Positions 5,139-12,676 of a stretch of 12,861 bases of DNA are shown piece after piece. The notes beneath the pieces are model-generated. The model made no database searches, was not told the DNA's origin, and saw nothing but the letters and a program-made list of their open reading frames with translations. The stretch lies in the NCBI GenBank assembly GCA_903881535.1, contig CAIRTT010000066.1:1-12861 (forward strand). Reading direction: 5' to 3'. This DNA is from an uncultured Armatimonadota bacterium (GTDB lineage: Bacteria; Armatimonadota; Armatimonadia; Armatimonadales; Armatimonadaceae). Positions within the stretch are counted from its first letter, which is position 1; each line of letters begins with the position of its first letter. A program made the position numbers and the translations under genes.

Positions 5139-6631
5139 AATCGGAATCCTTTATCGGTGGATTTGGGGAGCACGAGGTGCAACCCCTCTTTGGCTCGCGT
5201 GACACCTACGTAAAATAAGCGGTGAATATTGTCCGCATTCACCGCATATTCCTTGGCGAATTTCGGGGAAAGGTCCATGAGCAGCAGGACGTGATCAGCT
5301 TCCCCGCCCTTTGCGCCATGGATGGTGGAAAGACGGATGCGGTTGGACTCGGAGACCTTGCCGCCCCGGCGCAGGACGGAGATCAGGTATTGGCGCTTGT
5401 CCTCGGCAATCTTGGTCAGCACTTGGTGCCAGATCATGTCGGTGTTCAGGCCGTGGTCCTTGGTCAGCGTTGCAATGTCGTAGAGCTCGGCGTCGATACC
5501 GGCCTTGAAGGTCCGGTGGCCGCGTTCCACGCAGGTGGAATCCATGTAACGGTACAGGCCCCGCACGGCGCTGCCGGGGATGGCTTGGCCCTTACGCAGG
5601 CGCTCCCAATCCACCACGGCCTGCAGCATCTGTGGCGAGACGCTGGGCACGCCAGAGCGCTCGAACAGCACACCCATGGATCGCAGCCACTCGTGGATCG
5701 GGTTGAGCAGGTAGTTGGTCGTGGCGAGGATCAGCCATTCTTGGTCGTTCAGTGCTACATCCTCAAAGCGCCGGTACAGCTTGACGGAACCCTCAAATTC
5801 TCTGGGCTGCCATGTCTTGGGTTGGCGCTGGCGGATTCGGTGCACGATGGTGTTCGCCAGCGTGTGGACCTTGGCCGGGACGCGGTAGGACTTGTCCAGT
5901 ACCGTGATCGATCCCTTGGCAGTCAGGAAGCTTTGCACGTCTGCCCCGGCCCAGATGAACACGGCTTGGTCGTCGTCGCCTGCGATGTAGGTCCGCGCTG
6001 CGCGTTTGATGAGCGCATCCACCAGATTCCACTGCAGGCGTGAGAGGTCCTGTGCTTCGTCGATGATGAGCACATCAAGGATAGGCAGAGTTTGGGGCTG
6101 CTCGATCACCATCTCCAGCAGGTCGGTGAAGTCAAACAGGCCTTGGTCACGCTTGAAGTGGCGGTACGTGCGCTCGACGAACTCGAAGTGGTGCCACTCG
6201 ATGCCCATCTTGCTTTGATTGTAGTGCGTGCGCAGGTCCACGCCACGGATGCGGGCGAGGTTGACTTCGTTTAGCACCGGATGGTCGGCGCGCACCATGT
6301 CTTCTTCGTGCACCACCGATAGCTCGATACCCGCTTGCACAGCGAATTCCTTGTAGTGCTCGACTTGCATGATCTGTTCTGTCTTCATCGACAGGCAGTA
6401 GAACGCAAGGCTGTGCAGCGTGCGAAAGAAAGGGAAGTCGGTGCGTGCGTTGAGGTCGGGGAACTTCTTGATCGCACGGTCGCGTGCCTCGTTGGCCGCT
6501 TTGCGCGTGAAGGAGAAGTAGCCGATCTTGGTCGAGCGTGTGCCCGCGATGAGCTCGCGATCCACAACATTCAGCAAGTAGGTGGTCTTGCCACTGCCCG
6601 GTGGGCCGAAGACCTTGTGCACATCACTCAT
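5135..6631 (-). CDS. UvrD/Rep-like SF1 DNA helicase
   Basis: A 498-residue ATP-dependent 3'-5' type helicase. The motifs appear in order: Walker A GPPGSGKT (9-16), motif Ia FSFTRKAANEA (39-49), Walker B IIDEAQD (189-195), motif III GDDDQAVFIWAGAD (218-231), motif IV region DKSYRVP (246-252), motif V IHGAKGGEAD (437-446) and motif VI FYVGVTRAK (473-481). It is shorter than UvrD or Rep (about 670-720), so the 1B/2B accessory domains are reduced. The start at ATG 6631 gives MSDVHKVFGPPG, eight bases inside the upstream gene; upstream in-frame ATGs (6646, 6691) add residues before the fold and are less likely. It sits between primase and polymerase genes with coupled overlaps, so a job in replication, fork restart or recombination is inferred. 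Confidence 0.92.
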   Translation of the reverse strand: MSDVHKVFGPPGSGKTTYLLNVVDRELIAGTRSTKIGYFSFTRKAANEARDRAIKKFPDLNARTDFPFFRTLHSLAFYCLSMKTEQIMQVEHYKEFAVQAGIELSVVHEEDMVRADHPVLNEVNLARIRGVDLRTHYNQSKMGIEWHHFEFVERTYRHFKRDQGLFDFTDLLEMVIEQPQTLPILDVLIIDEAQDLSRLQWNLVDALIKRAARTYIAGDDDQAVFIWAGADVQSFLTAKGSITVLDKSYRVPAKVHTLANTIVHRIRQRQPKTWQPREFEGSVKLYRRFEDVALNDQEWLILATTNYLLNPIHEWLRSMGVLFERSGVPSVSPQMLQAVVDWERLRKGQAIPGSAVRGLYRYMDSTCVERGHRTFKAGIDAELYDIATLTKDHGLNTDMIWHQVLTKIAEDKRQYLISVLRRGGKVSESNRIRLSTIHGAKGGEADHVLLLMDLSPKFAKEYAVNADNIHRLFYVGVTRAKEGLHLVLPKSTDKGFRL

Positions 6632-6866
6632 TGAGCCGCCATTCATCCTCTGGCCAGACGATGATAGGCGTGTCCTCACCGAGGTACGCATCCTCGATGT
6701 TGAAGGCGATGTACTCGCGCGCTTGATCCGCGTCCATCTTGTCGCGGCGCATCAAGGTCTCGCGCATCTCTTCGCCGTTGTAGACCAGAACATCTACCCG
6801 CTGGCCACCAAGCCAGATCAGTGCCGGTCCAATAATTGCGCCATCAAATCCATCAATTTTCAGCAT
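6624..6866 (-). CDS. Conserved 80-residue phage protein of unknown function
   Basis: The pattern belongs to a widespread small phage family: DGFDGAIIGPALIWLGGQ near the N-terminus, a VLVYNGEEMRETLMRRD helix, then a helical DADQAREYIAFNIEDAYLGE and the end TPIIVW. The family has no established function and is often found beside replication genes, as here between primase and helicase. The start ATG at 6866 shares one base with the primase stop (TGATG), and its own stop lies eight bases inside the helicase gene, so all three are translationally coupled. It is acidic, with no membrane segment. Confidence 0.8.
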   Translation of the reverse strand: MLKIDGFDGAIIGPALIWLGGQRVDVLVYNGEEMRETLMRRDKMDADQAREYIAFNIEDAYLGEDTPIIVWPEDEWRLNE

Positions 6867-8398
6867 CAGAAGGGTGCTCCGCCTTGTCGTCGGGTTTCAG
6901 TTTCAAAGGGTGCTTCTTGTTTAGCAAAACGTGGGATACGCCAGCAGCGCACGGTCCGACCTTTGAGGAACAGTGGGATGGGTTCGCCACTCAGGTCCCT
7001 GATCCGCGCTGCGATTTTCGGTGCAGTCAATCCGATGAAGTTGTTGCGCTTGAGGTGTGATTCTAAATCCTTCATTCGGAAATAGGTCTTAGATTCTTCA
7101 TCATCCGTCCAAGGACGTCCCATAAGGATTTCATCGCGGTCCATGGCCTGTTGCATGTGGGTGGTGAACTCCTCTAACAGGTCCATGAAGCGGCCGGTCA
7201 GGCTGGTGTCTTCGCTGGCTTCCGATATCTGTTCTGTCTCAACCATCTCTTTCAAGAGTGCGTTGAGCATGTTCTCCCAGTCTGTCTTGCGCAGTGACGG
7301 GGGCAGCACGTTCAACTTCTCGACGCATGCTTTCTGAAACGCGGCCTGTGTGAAGAGGCTCTCGGTCTCAAGCTCAATTCGACGCCCATTAACATCCAAA
7401 AACCACAGCGGCGGTTCGGATGCGTACTTGGACAGCGATGCGATCTGTGGTGCGTCAGGGCCGTTGGCCCCGATACCATACTTGCGTGTGCGACACAGGC
7501 CGCTGTTGCAAAAGCTGTTGAGCGGTGCGTCCTTGCACTTGTACTTGTATTCTTTCTTGTGCAACTGTTTGATGAGCAGCTGCACTTCGTTGTTGGGCAA
7601 CGGTGGTCCAAAAAACTTGAAGTTGTGTTCGAGCAGCTTGTCTTCCCAACCGGCGGGAGAGAGGCGCTTCAAGTAGATGCCGATATTGAACAGACCGTTG
7701 TTGCGTGTGCCCTCGGGGAATCCTTGTGCGCACAAGGCTTGCAGGCATGGTGGGCCATCCTTGATGGGTGCATCCGCCACCTTAGGTGGTTCGGGCGGCG
7801 TGGGCACTGAGTCTTGCACGTACTGCTCGTGCAGCGCGTAGAACTCATCGAGTGACGCGGCACTGCCATCTGCCTTGAACGCGTAGCGCGTGCCGTTGTC
7901 GCCTGCGAAGTAGGGCAGGTTCAAGAAGTTGCCGGTATCGCCACGGTCAACGAGGATTTCGGATTGCTTGGGAAATATCTCCCGGCCTGCTTCGCCCAAT
8001 AGCGCAGCAGAATTCTTCAGGTACGTCTGCATGTCGCGTGCAGGTACCGGTGTTTTGGTGAACAGGAATACGTGTGCGCCGCCTGACTTGCTGCGGCAGA
8101 CGATAAGCGGGAGCTTTAGCTGCGCTAACTTCTCAACAAGACCTTTATGATCGATTGGATACTGATCGATATCAATGCAGCCCCAAATGCAAGAGTTGTC
8201 TGCGCGAATAGGAATAATGCCAAGAGAAGGCTCAACGCCGTCAAGGTGGGCAACCCAAAGATCATCAGTGGGAGGCTTACGAACCACGGTAGCTTGTCCG
8301 GCCTGTTTGCCGTCTCCGCGTTCGGCTTTGATGCGATAGGTTCCATAGGCGATGTCCAGTCCACTGAAGATTGCTTTGAAGCGTGAGATGTCTGTCAT
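6866..8398 (-). CDS. Archaeo-eukaryotic-type primase/PrimPol with Cys cluster
   Basis: A 510-residue protein. Residues 1-180 form an AEP catalytic core: GCIDIDQYP has the metal-binding D76 and D78, SKSGGAHVFLF carries H109 in the sxH motif, and EIFPKQSEI … GNFLNLPYF (140-164) fits the third motif region. The match is closest to the TOTE-system and phage primase group. A PriCT-like region follows (218-310) with C218, C223, C288, C297 and C302, ending CRTRKYGIG; four of these could hold zinc or an Fe-S cluster. The C-terminal 90 residues (FRMKDLESHLKRN … VRCWRIP) look like a winged-helix module. It probably makes primers and may also extend them. There is no helicase domain, unlike T7 gp4. The start at ATG 8398 has AAGAAGAG just upstream. 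A 97-bp gap separates it from the gene before; I see only a weak stem-loop there. Confidence 0.85.
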   Translation of the reverse strand: MTDISRFKAIFSGLDIAYGTYRIKAERGDGKQAGQATVVRKPPTDDLWVAHLDGVEPSLGIIPIRADNSCIWGCIDIDQYPIDHKGLVEKLAQLKLPLIVCRSKSGGAHVFLFTKTPVPARDMQTYLKNSAALLGEAGREIFPKQSEILVDRGDTGNFLNLPYFAGDNGTRYAFKADGSAASLDEFYALHEQYVQDSVPTPPEPPKVADAPIKDGPPCLQALCAQGFPEGTRNNGLFNIGIYLKRLSPAGWEDKLLEHNFKFFGPPLPNNEVQLLIKQLHKKEYKYKCKDAPLNSFCNSGLCRTRKYGIGANGPDAPQIASLSKYASEPPLWFLDVNGRRIELETESLFTQAAFQKACVEKLNVLPPSLRKTDWENMLNALLKEMVETEQISEASEDTSLTGRFMDLLEEFTTHMQQAMDRDEILMGRPWTDDEESKTYFRMKDLESHLKRNNFIGLTAPKIAARIRDLSGEPIPLFLKGRTVRCWRIPRFAKQEAPFETETRRQGGAPF

Positions 8399-8495
8399 GC
8401 TCTTCTTTCTAGTTATGGGTGGGGTACTCGCTGCGTCTGCGCTAACGCGCCTTCGAGTGCAGCCTTAACACAGCATCCGCTTTCCCCCGTGAGAC

Positions 8496-9266
8496 TTAGA
8501 ACACCTGTTTTTGCGTCCCTTCTGCTTCGTCCTGATGCTTGACCTTCACATCACCGGACGCAACGCTGCTAGAAAACGCCTTGGCAGCTTGGTAGACGTT
8601 CATATCATCCACCGGTCCGATGCGCTCGACTTCCCAGCCATACCACTTGCCCTTGTCGTTCGACTCGGCCTGCGTGGTCAACCTGTACAACTGACTGTAC
8701 ATAGGCGGGGTGTACGGGCCGTTCTTGCCCATCATTTTGGTCGACATCATCATGCTGTTCCACTTGCGCGACTTCTTGAGCTGGGTGGACTTCATGGTGA
8801 TCAACGCGGGGCTGGGCATGCCTTCCTGATCGAGCACCATCACGTAGTGATTGGCGGTGTTCTCGATGTAGTTGCCAGTGTCCAGATAGTCCTTGTTGTC
8901 GCCCGGTTCGCGGTGCGTGCGCGTGAGGATATCGCTGGTTGCCGGGTAGATGTTCAACGGCGCACCAGAACCCATGCCGCGCGGAGCCCACTCAATGTAC
9001 TGCCGCACATAGGCGCAGGGGATAACGGTAATGCCCGCCTTGCCATCGTGCAGCTCGCCCGTGACAGTGTTCAAGATCATGCCCGGCAGCGCACCATCGC
9101 GCTCGCCCACCTCCGGAGAGGTGCTGGTCAGCAGCCGCAGAAACGGCAGGGCAAAATCCTCCTGCGTCATTTCCCCGAAGCCGCCAGAGGCGTCTTGTTC
9201 AAAGTCCGTGGCCAGTGCCACTGCGGTGTTACCCTTGACTGCGACTTGTGTTTCGTTCTTTGCCAT
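8496..9266 (-). CDS. Phage replication-associated protein, candidate ssDNA-binding protein
   Basis: A 256-residue protein of a type seen next to phage primase and helicase genes. Features are MTQEDFALPFLRLLTSTSPEV at residues about 33-53, then GALPGMILNTVTGE, IEWAPRG, a Met-rich basic patch (KWNSMMMSTKMMGKNGP), and a beta-rich second half (YSQLYRLTTQ, KGKWYGWEVERIG). The tail is mildly acidic and ends in an aromatic residue (KHQDEAEGTQKQVF). That recalls, but does not match, the acidic tails of T7 gp2.5 and bacterial SSB. No enzyme motif is visible. A single-strand-binding or annealing role is inferred from position and tail only. AGGA precedes ATG 9266. Confidence 0.6.
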   Translation of the reverse strand: MAKNETQVAVKGNTAVALATDFEQDASGGFGEMTQEDFALPFLRLLTSTSPEVGERDGALPGMILNTVTGELHDGKAGITVIPCAYVRQYIEWAPRGMGSGAPLNIYPATSDILTRTHREPGDNKDYLDTGNYIENTANHYVMVLDQEGMPSPALITMKSTQLKKSRKWNSMMMSTKMMGKNGPYTPPMYSQLYRLTTQAESNDKGKWYGWEVERIGPVDDMNVYQAAKAFSSSVASGDVKVKHQDEAEGTQKQVF

Positions 9267-9286
9267 GATTCGTTTTCCTATTGTCG

Positions 9287-9844
9287 TTAAGCGGATTTGA
9301 TAGTTGCTTTTTGGCCCATGTAGGCACCAAACACATCGGTGGGGAACTCCTTGCCTTGTTCCACCATTTCACGCACCCACGCCTTGAGAGTTGCGGGCTC
9401 AACCTTCTGCGCTTGATCAACCGGGTAGTTGTTCTGACGCAGCAGGTCTAGCAGGCCCTCGCACAGCTCGTCCTCACCTCGGCCGAACCGCACGCTGACT
9501 GTGTTCTTGATGATGTCGTCGTAGCCGTTTTCACGCAGCCACTCGAACGCCACCGCACGGTTCTCTTCCTTGATGGAAGCGCCGTAGAAGTTTTTGAGCT
9601 CGATCTTGCTGCCATCGGCCATAACAAAGCTCTTCATGCCAAGCTCGGTCAACATGCCGGGGATGGTCTCCTCCAACAGCTTGCGCAGTTGTCCCTTGCG
9701 CTCGTCTGTCACTGAGTCCAGCTCCTCGATTTCCTTCTCCAGTTCCTTGGCCCGTTTGGCGAGAGCCCCGATTCCATTGAGGTCCTCGTCCTTGACGGTA
9801 AGTGCACTTGCATCCTGCTCAAACATCGCGCTGATATCACTCAT
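9287..9844 (-). CDS. Phage coiled-coil protein of the replication block, unknown function
   Basis: A 185-residue protein. Residues about 25-60 form a clear coiled coil (ALAKRAKELEKEIEELD … RKGQLRKLLEET). A small mixed region follows (MKSFVMADGSKIELKNFYG), then two helical parts, EENRAVAFEWLRENGYDDI and VEPATLKAWVREMVEQGKEF, and a short basic end. The end pattern of a TLKAW-V-RE helix followed by P-x-D-x-FG occurs in similar proteins of other phages, also unnamed. The coiled coil suggests a dimer or a Gam-like DNA-end protein, but I cannot confirm that. ATG 9844 overlaps the upstream gene by eight bases, and AAAGGAG lies just ahead of it. Confidence 0.7.
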   Translation of the reverse strand: MSDISAMFEQDASALTVKDEDLNGIGALAKRAKELEKEIEELDSVTDERKGQLRKLLEETIPGMLTELGMKSFVMADGSKIELKNFYGASIKEENRAVAFEWLRENGYDDIIKNTVSVRFGRGEDELCEGLLDLLRQNNYPVDQAQKVEPATLKAWVREMVEQGKEFPTDVFGAYMGQKATIKSA

Positions 9845-10166
9845 CGCTTTCTCCTTTCGTGGTCACATCGATCTGAATGGGAATGTACAACTTCTCTCGG
9901 CGATCCCATTTAAGCACCGAGTAGCGGCCCGAATTGTAAAAGGCAACGATCGCACAAGCCATTCCAATCGCCACCGGGTCACCTGCCAATAACAGGAAGT
10001 CCTTGTCCCCGAAGTTCTGCAGCTTGCGGCGCATCCTGCGCACGGCCGGGGCCGTGGAGAAAGCAATCTGCGAACCAAAGGGCATCAAGACGTCGATGTC
10101 ACCGTACTTCATTGCTCCTGAGATGTCGTGGTTAGGCATCTCTTGCACTGCGAACACTGTAGGCAC
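9837..10166 (-). CDS. Conserved small phage protein, first gene of the replication block
   Basis: Starts at GTG 10166, with GGAG six bases upstream in AAAGGAGAACGTA; no better ATG exists. The 109 residues show a pattern common to many phages: a short VFAVQEMPNHD front, YGDIDVLMPFG, PAVRRMRRKLQNF, DFLLLAGDPVAIGMACAI and VLKWDRREKLYIPIQID. The function is unestablished. The GDP-AIG-ACAI part forms a compact helix rather than a membrane span. It is transcribed first from the promoter at 10196-10223. It overlaps the next gene by eight bases. Confidence 0.8.
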   Translation of the reverse strand: MPTVFAVQEMPNHDISGAMKYGDIDVLMPFGSQIAFSTAPAVRRMRRKLQNFGDKDFLLLAGDPVAIGMACAIVAFYNSGRYSVLKWDRREKLYIPIQIDVTTKGESDE

Positions 10167-10195
10167 TACGTTCTCCTTTCTTTTTGAGTACAGCT

Positions 10196-10223
10196 AGTAT
10201 ACACTCTTGCTACACGAAGTCAA
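10196..10223 (-). promoter_or_regulatory. Sigma-70-type promoter for the replication block
   Basis: Read on the - strand: TTGACT (10223-10218) as -35, a 16-bp spacer, then TATACT (10201-10196) as -10. Both hexamers are close to consensus. Transcription would begin near 10189, about 23 bases before the GTG of the first replication gene. It lies in the 86-bp divergent gap. I see no equally good promoter there for the + strand SNF2 gene. Confidence 0.7.
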
Positions 10224-10252
10224 CACTTTGTGACAACAGAAAGGATCATAAC

Positions 10253-11707
10253 ATGGAAGAGTATTTTTTCAACAAGTATCCATTTAAGAACCAACCGTTT
10301 ACACATCAGGCGGCGTATCTACAACGGTTCTGGGGGGATAAAGAGGTTGGATTGTTCGCCGAAATGGGCACCGGCAAGAGCTGGATGCTGATCAATAACA
10401 CCGCAATGCTCTATGACAAGGGCAAGATTGATGCGATGTTGGTGGTCGCGCCCAAGGGAGTCTACAAGAACTGGGTGAACGAGGAAATCCCCAAGCACAT
10501 GCCTGATCATGTGCCGTACAAGATGGCCTACTGGACGCCCAACCCGCGCAAGGCGGAGAAGCTACAGATGGAGGCCATGTGGACGGCGGTCGACGATCTG
10601 CGCATCCTCGTCATGAATATCGAGGCGTTCAGCACTGAGAAGGGCACCACCTTCGCCAAGTCCTTCCTGCGTGCCACCAAGGCATTCATGGCTGTGGACG
10701 AGAGCACCACGATCAAGAACCACTCGGCCAAGCGGACCAAGTCCATCACCAAGGTAGGCAGGGATGCCACGTTCCGGCGGATTGCCACTGGCTCGCCCAT
10801 CACCAAGAGCCCGATGGACCTGTACTCCCAGTGCACGTTCCTCAGTCCGGACTGCTTGGACATGGACAGCTTCTACGCATTCCAAGCGCGGTACGCGGTC
10901 CTCGTCGAGCGGCGCTTGCCCACCCACACCTTTAAGCAGGTGGTCGGATACCGCAGGCTGGATGAACTGCAGGAGAAGCTCTCCCAGTTCTCGTTCCGCG
11001 TCACAAAAGAGGAGTGCCTTGACCTGCCGGACAAGGTCTACATGAAGCGGGAGGTGGAGCTCACGCCCGAGCAGACCAAGGCGTACAACCAGATGAAGTC
11101 CATGGCACTGGCGCAGCTGGATCAGGGGCTGGTCTCCACGGTAAATGCATTGACGCAGATCATGCGGCTGCATCAAATCGTCTGTGGCCACACCAAGCTG
11201 GATACCGGTGAAGAGGTGACTCTGCCCAGCAACCGGGTGGACGAACTGATGGCGGTGCTGGCCGAGGCTGGTGGCAAGGTGATTATCTGGGCCAACTACC
11301 GGCCGAGCATTGAAGCCATCTTGCTGGCCATTCAGAAGGAGTACGGCATGACCAGCGTTGCCTCGTACTACGGCGATACCTCGGACGAGGATCGGGAGTC
11401 GGCCAAGGTGCGATTCCAAGACCCGAACAGTGACCTGCGCTTCTTTGTCGGCAACCCCACTACGGGTGGGTATGGTTTGACACTGACCGCCGCTACGCTG
11501 GTGGTGTACTTCAGCAACAGCTTCGATCTGGAAAAGCGCCTGCAGTCAGAGGACAGGGCGCACCGGATCGGCCAGACCCAGAAGGTTACCTACGTGGACC
11601 TCGTTGCACCGAACACGGTGGATGAGAAGATCGTCAAGGCCCTGCGGGAAAAGATTGACATCGCCTCGCAAGTCATGGGCGAAGAACTGAAAGATTGGCT
11701 TATCTAA
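10253..11707 (+). CDS. SNF2-family SF2 helicase/ATPase
   Basis: A 484-residue DNA-dependent ATPase. The motifs appear in order: THQ (17-19) as Q motif, EMGTGKS (37-43) as Walker A, VVAPKGVYKNW as motif Ia, VDEST-TIKN (148-156) as motif II, ATGSPIT (178-184) as motif III, GYGLTLTAA (406-414) as motif V and QSEDRAHRIGQ (431-441) as motif VI. The IKN and HRIGQ parts are typical of SNF2 proteins. DES in place of DEGH/DEAH is common in phage members. Such enzymes translocate on duplex DNA and can remodel forks or branch structures. ATG 10253 is chosen because AAAGGA lies seven bases upstream; the in-frame ATG at 10184 is inside the promoter gap. Its stop TAA shares bases with the nuclease start (TAATG), so the pair is co-translated. 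Confidence 0.93.
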   Translation: MEEYFFNKYPFKNQPFTHQAAYLQRFWGDKEVGLFAEMGTGKSWMLINNTAMLYDKGKIDAMLVVAPKGVYKNWVNEEIPKHMPDHVPYKMAYWTPNPRKAEKLQMEAMWTAVDDLRILVMNIEAFSTEKGTTFAKSFLRATKAFMAVDESTTIKNHSAKRTKSITKVGRDATFRRIATGSPITKSPMDLYSQCTFLSPDCLDMDSFYAFQARYAVLVERRLPTHTFKQVVGYRRLDELQEKLSQFSFRVTKEECLDLPDKVYMKREVELTPEQTKAYNQMKSMALAQLDQGLVSTVNALTQIMRLHQIVCGHTKLDTGEEVTLPSNRVDELMAVLAEAGGKVIIWANYRPSIEAILLAIQKEYGMTSVASYYGDTSDEDRESAKVRFQDPNSDLRFFVGNPTTGGYGLTLTAATLVVYFSNSFDLEKRLQSEDRAHRIGQTQKVTYVDLVAPNTVDEKIVKALREKIDIASQVMGEELKDWLI

Positions 11708-12402
11708 TGCAACTCATACCTATTCGACGCAAGTACGTGTACAAGAAGCTCGAGCGCGTTGATGCGCCTGAGGGCCGTGTATACAAAGTAGACACAATGG
11801 CGCTTCCCAGTGTCACCACCATCCTGTCTGCCACCAAGGAAACCAAGCACCTCGATGACTGGACGGCACGGGTGGGCGCAAGCAAGGCGCATCAGATCAA
11901 GAATGACGCGGCTACCGTGGGTACGCATATGCACAATGTCGTCGAGCGATTACTGCTCAACCGTGACCTGCCAACGCCTCGGACATGGCTCGCGGTCAAA
12001 GGCTACTGGATGGGCTACAAGCTCATCGAGACGTTCTTCCCGGACGTGCAAGAGGTCTGGGGTACGGAGATTCCTGTGTACTACCCCGAGCGCTATGCGG
12101 GCACCTCTGACTGCATCGGCCTGTACAAGGAGACGGAGTCCATCATCGACTTCAAGCAAGCCAACAAGATGAAGCGGCGCGAGTGGATCGAGGACTACTT
12201 CGTGCAGCTGGCCGCGTATGCCGAAGCGCACAACAAGGTCCACGGCACGAAGATAAAGCAGGGCGTCATCATGATGGTGTCCCAAGATGGCCAGACGCAG
12301 GAGTTCGTGTCCTGTGGCCGGGAGTTCGATGGCTACGTCGACAAGTGGAACCGCCGCGTGGACGAGTTCCAAAAAAAGACGCCCGGGGATGGCCGGGCGT
12401 AA
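11707..12402 (+). CDS. PD-(D/E)XK nuclease of the RecB/Cas4 type
   Basis: A 231-residue nuclease starting at ATG 11707 inside the helicase stop (TAATG). After a PSVTTIL front it shows VGTHMHNVVE (H74, H76), WGTEIPVYY (E121), AGTSDCIGLY (G132, D135), ESIIDFKQA (D148, K150) and YFVQLAAYAEA (Q167, Y171). This is the full active-site series of the RecB/lambda-exonuclease/Cas4-like group. No Fe-S cysteine set is present; there are only two cysteines, so the Cas4 cluster is absent. It probably resects or trims DNA ends in recombination or replication together with the coupled SNF2 ATPase. The last codons (TPGDGRA) are encoded inside a terminator hairpin for the opposite strand. Confidence 0.88.
   Translation: MQLIPIRRKYVYKKLERVDAPEGRVYKVDTMALPSVTTILSATKETKHLDDWTARVGASKAHQIKNDAATVGTHMHNVVERLLLNRDLPTPRTWLAVKGYWMGYKLIETFFPDVQEVWGTEIPVYYPERYAGTSDCIGLYKETESIIDFKQANKMKRREWIEDYFVQLAAYAEAHNKVHGTKIKQGVIMMVSQDGQTQEFVSCGREFDGYVDKWNRRVDEFQKKTPGDGRA
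12371..12400 (-). terminator. Rho-independent terminator acting on the - strand, inside a + strand gene
   Basis: A perfect 8-bp GC stem, ACGCCCGG (12379-12386) with CCGGGCGT (12393-12400), and a 6-base loop. On the - strand it is followed after one base by seven U (12377-12371). On the + strand only AAAGAGGG follows, so it can work only on leftward transcripts. It would stop read-through from the endolysin side before it enters the nuclease gene. Confidence 0.7.
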
Positions 12403-12486
12403 AGAGGGAGACGAAGAAGACTGCAGTATACCAAAAAGGTGTATATTCGTTTTGGGCGGTTTGCCCTACACACACAGGAGACACAC

Positions 12487-12651
12487 ATGCATGCCTATGA
12501 ACTACGCTTCCGTATGCTGGAAATGTCGCGCAACATGCTTGAGGCGGAATACCATGCCAAAGCTAGTACCAACTCTGACCCTGTCTGGCCAACGCTAGAA
12601 GACATAGTTGAGCGAGCGCGAACTTTAAATAGCTTCGTTAGCGAAAAGTAA
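12487..12651 (+). CDS. Small conserved phage protein, 54 residues
   Basis: ATG 12487 has AGGAG six bases upstream; the longer in-frame start at 12439 lacks a site. The protein reads MHAYELRFRMLEMSRNMLEA, then EYHAKAS, then PTLEDIVERARTLNSFVSE. It resembles short helical proteins widespread in T4-like and other aquatic phages, with an ELR/LEMA-like front helix and a TLEDIVE-A-LN-FV end. Their function is unknown. It is the last gene of the rightward block, and its stop TAA forms the first base of the following terminator. Confidence 0.75.
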   Translation: MHAYELRFRMLEMSRNMLEAEYHAKASTNSDPVWPTLEDIVERARTLNSFVSEK

Positions 12652-12676
12652 AAAAGGGGCCGATCGGCCCCTTTTT
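12651..12676. terminator. Bidirectional terminator, 26-bp perfect palindrome
   Basis: AAAAAGGGGCCGA is followed by its exact reverse complement, giving a GC stem of up to eight pairs flanked by A5 on one side and T5 on the other, so both strands get a U-tract. It lies between the convergent ends of the small + strand gene (stop 12649-12651) and the endolysin (stop 12678-12676), overlapping each by one base. Confidence 0.9.

Noticed and set aside
3660..5213. Long + strand open frames (241 and 260 codons) opposite the polymerase
   Set aside because: They lie wholly antisense to clear polymerase motifs and read as low-complexity Gly/Val/Leu/His shadow sequence.
5222..6043. 273-codon + strand open frame opposite the helicase
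   Set aside because: Antisense to conserved helicase motifs III-VI, with no recognisable domain.
8399..8495. Regulatory stem-loop or promoter in the 97-bp gap before the primase
   Set aside because: Only short stems (ACTCG/CGAGT, GCGT/ACGC) with internal loops, no U-tract and no convincing -35/-10 pair.
8511..9290. 259-codon + strand open frame opposite the candidate ssDNA-binding protein
   Set aside because: A shadow frame rich in His, Arg and Val, without motifs or a ribosome site, inside a coherent leftward operon.
10562..11419. 285-codon - strand open frame opposite the SNF2 gene
   Set aside because: Antisense to defined SF2 motifs; its own sequence has no domain signature.
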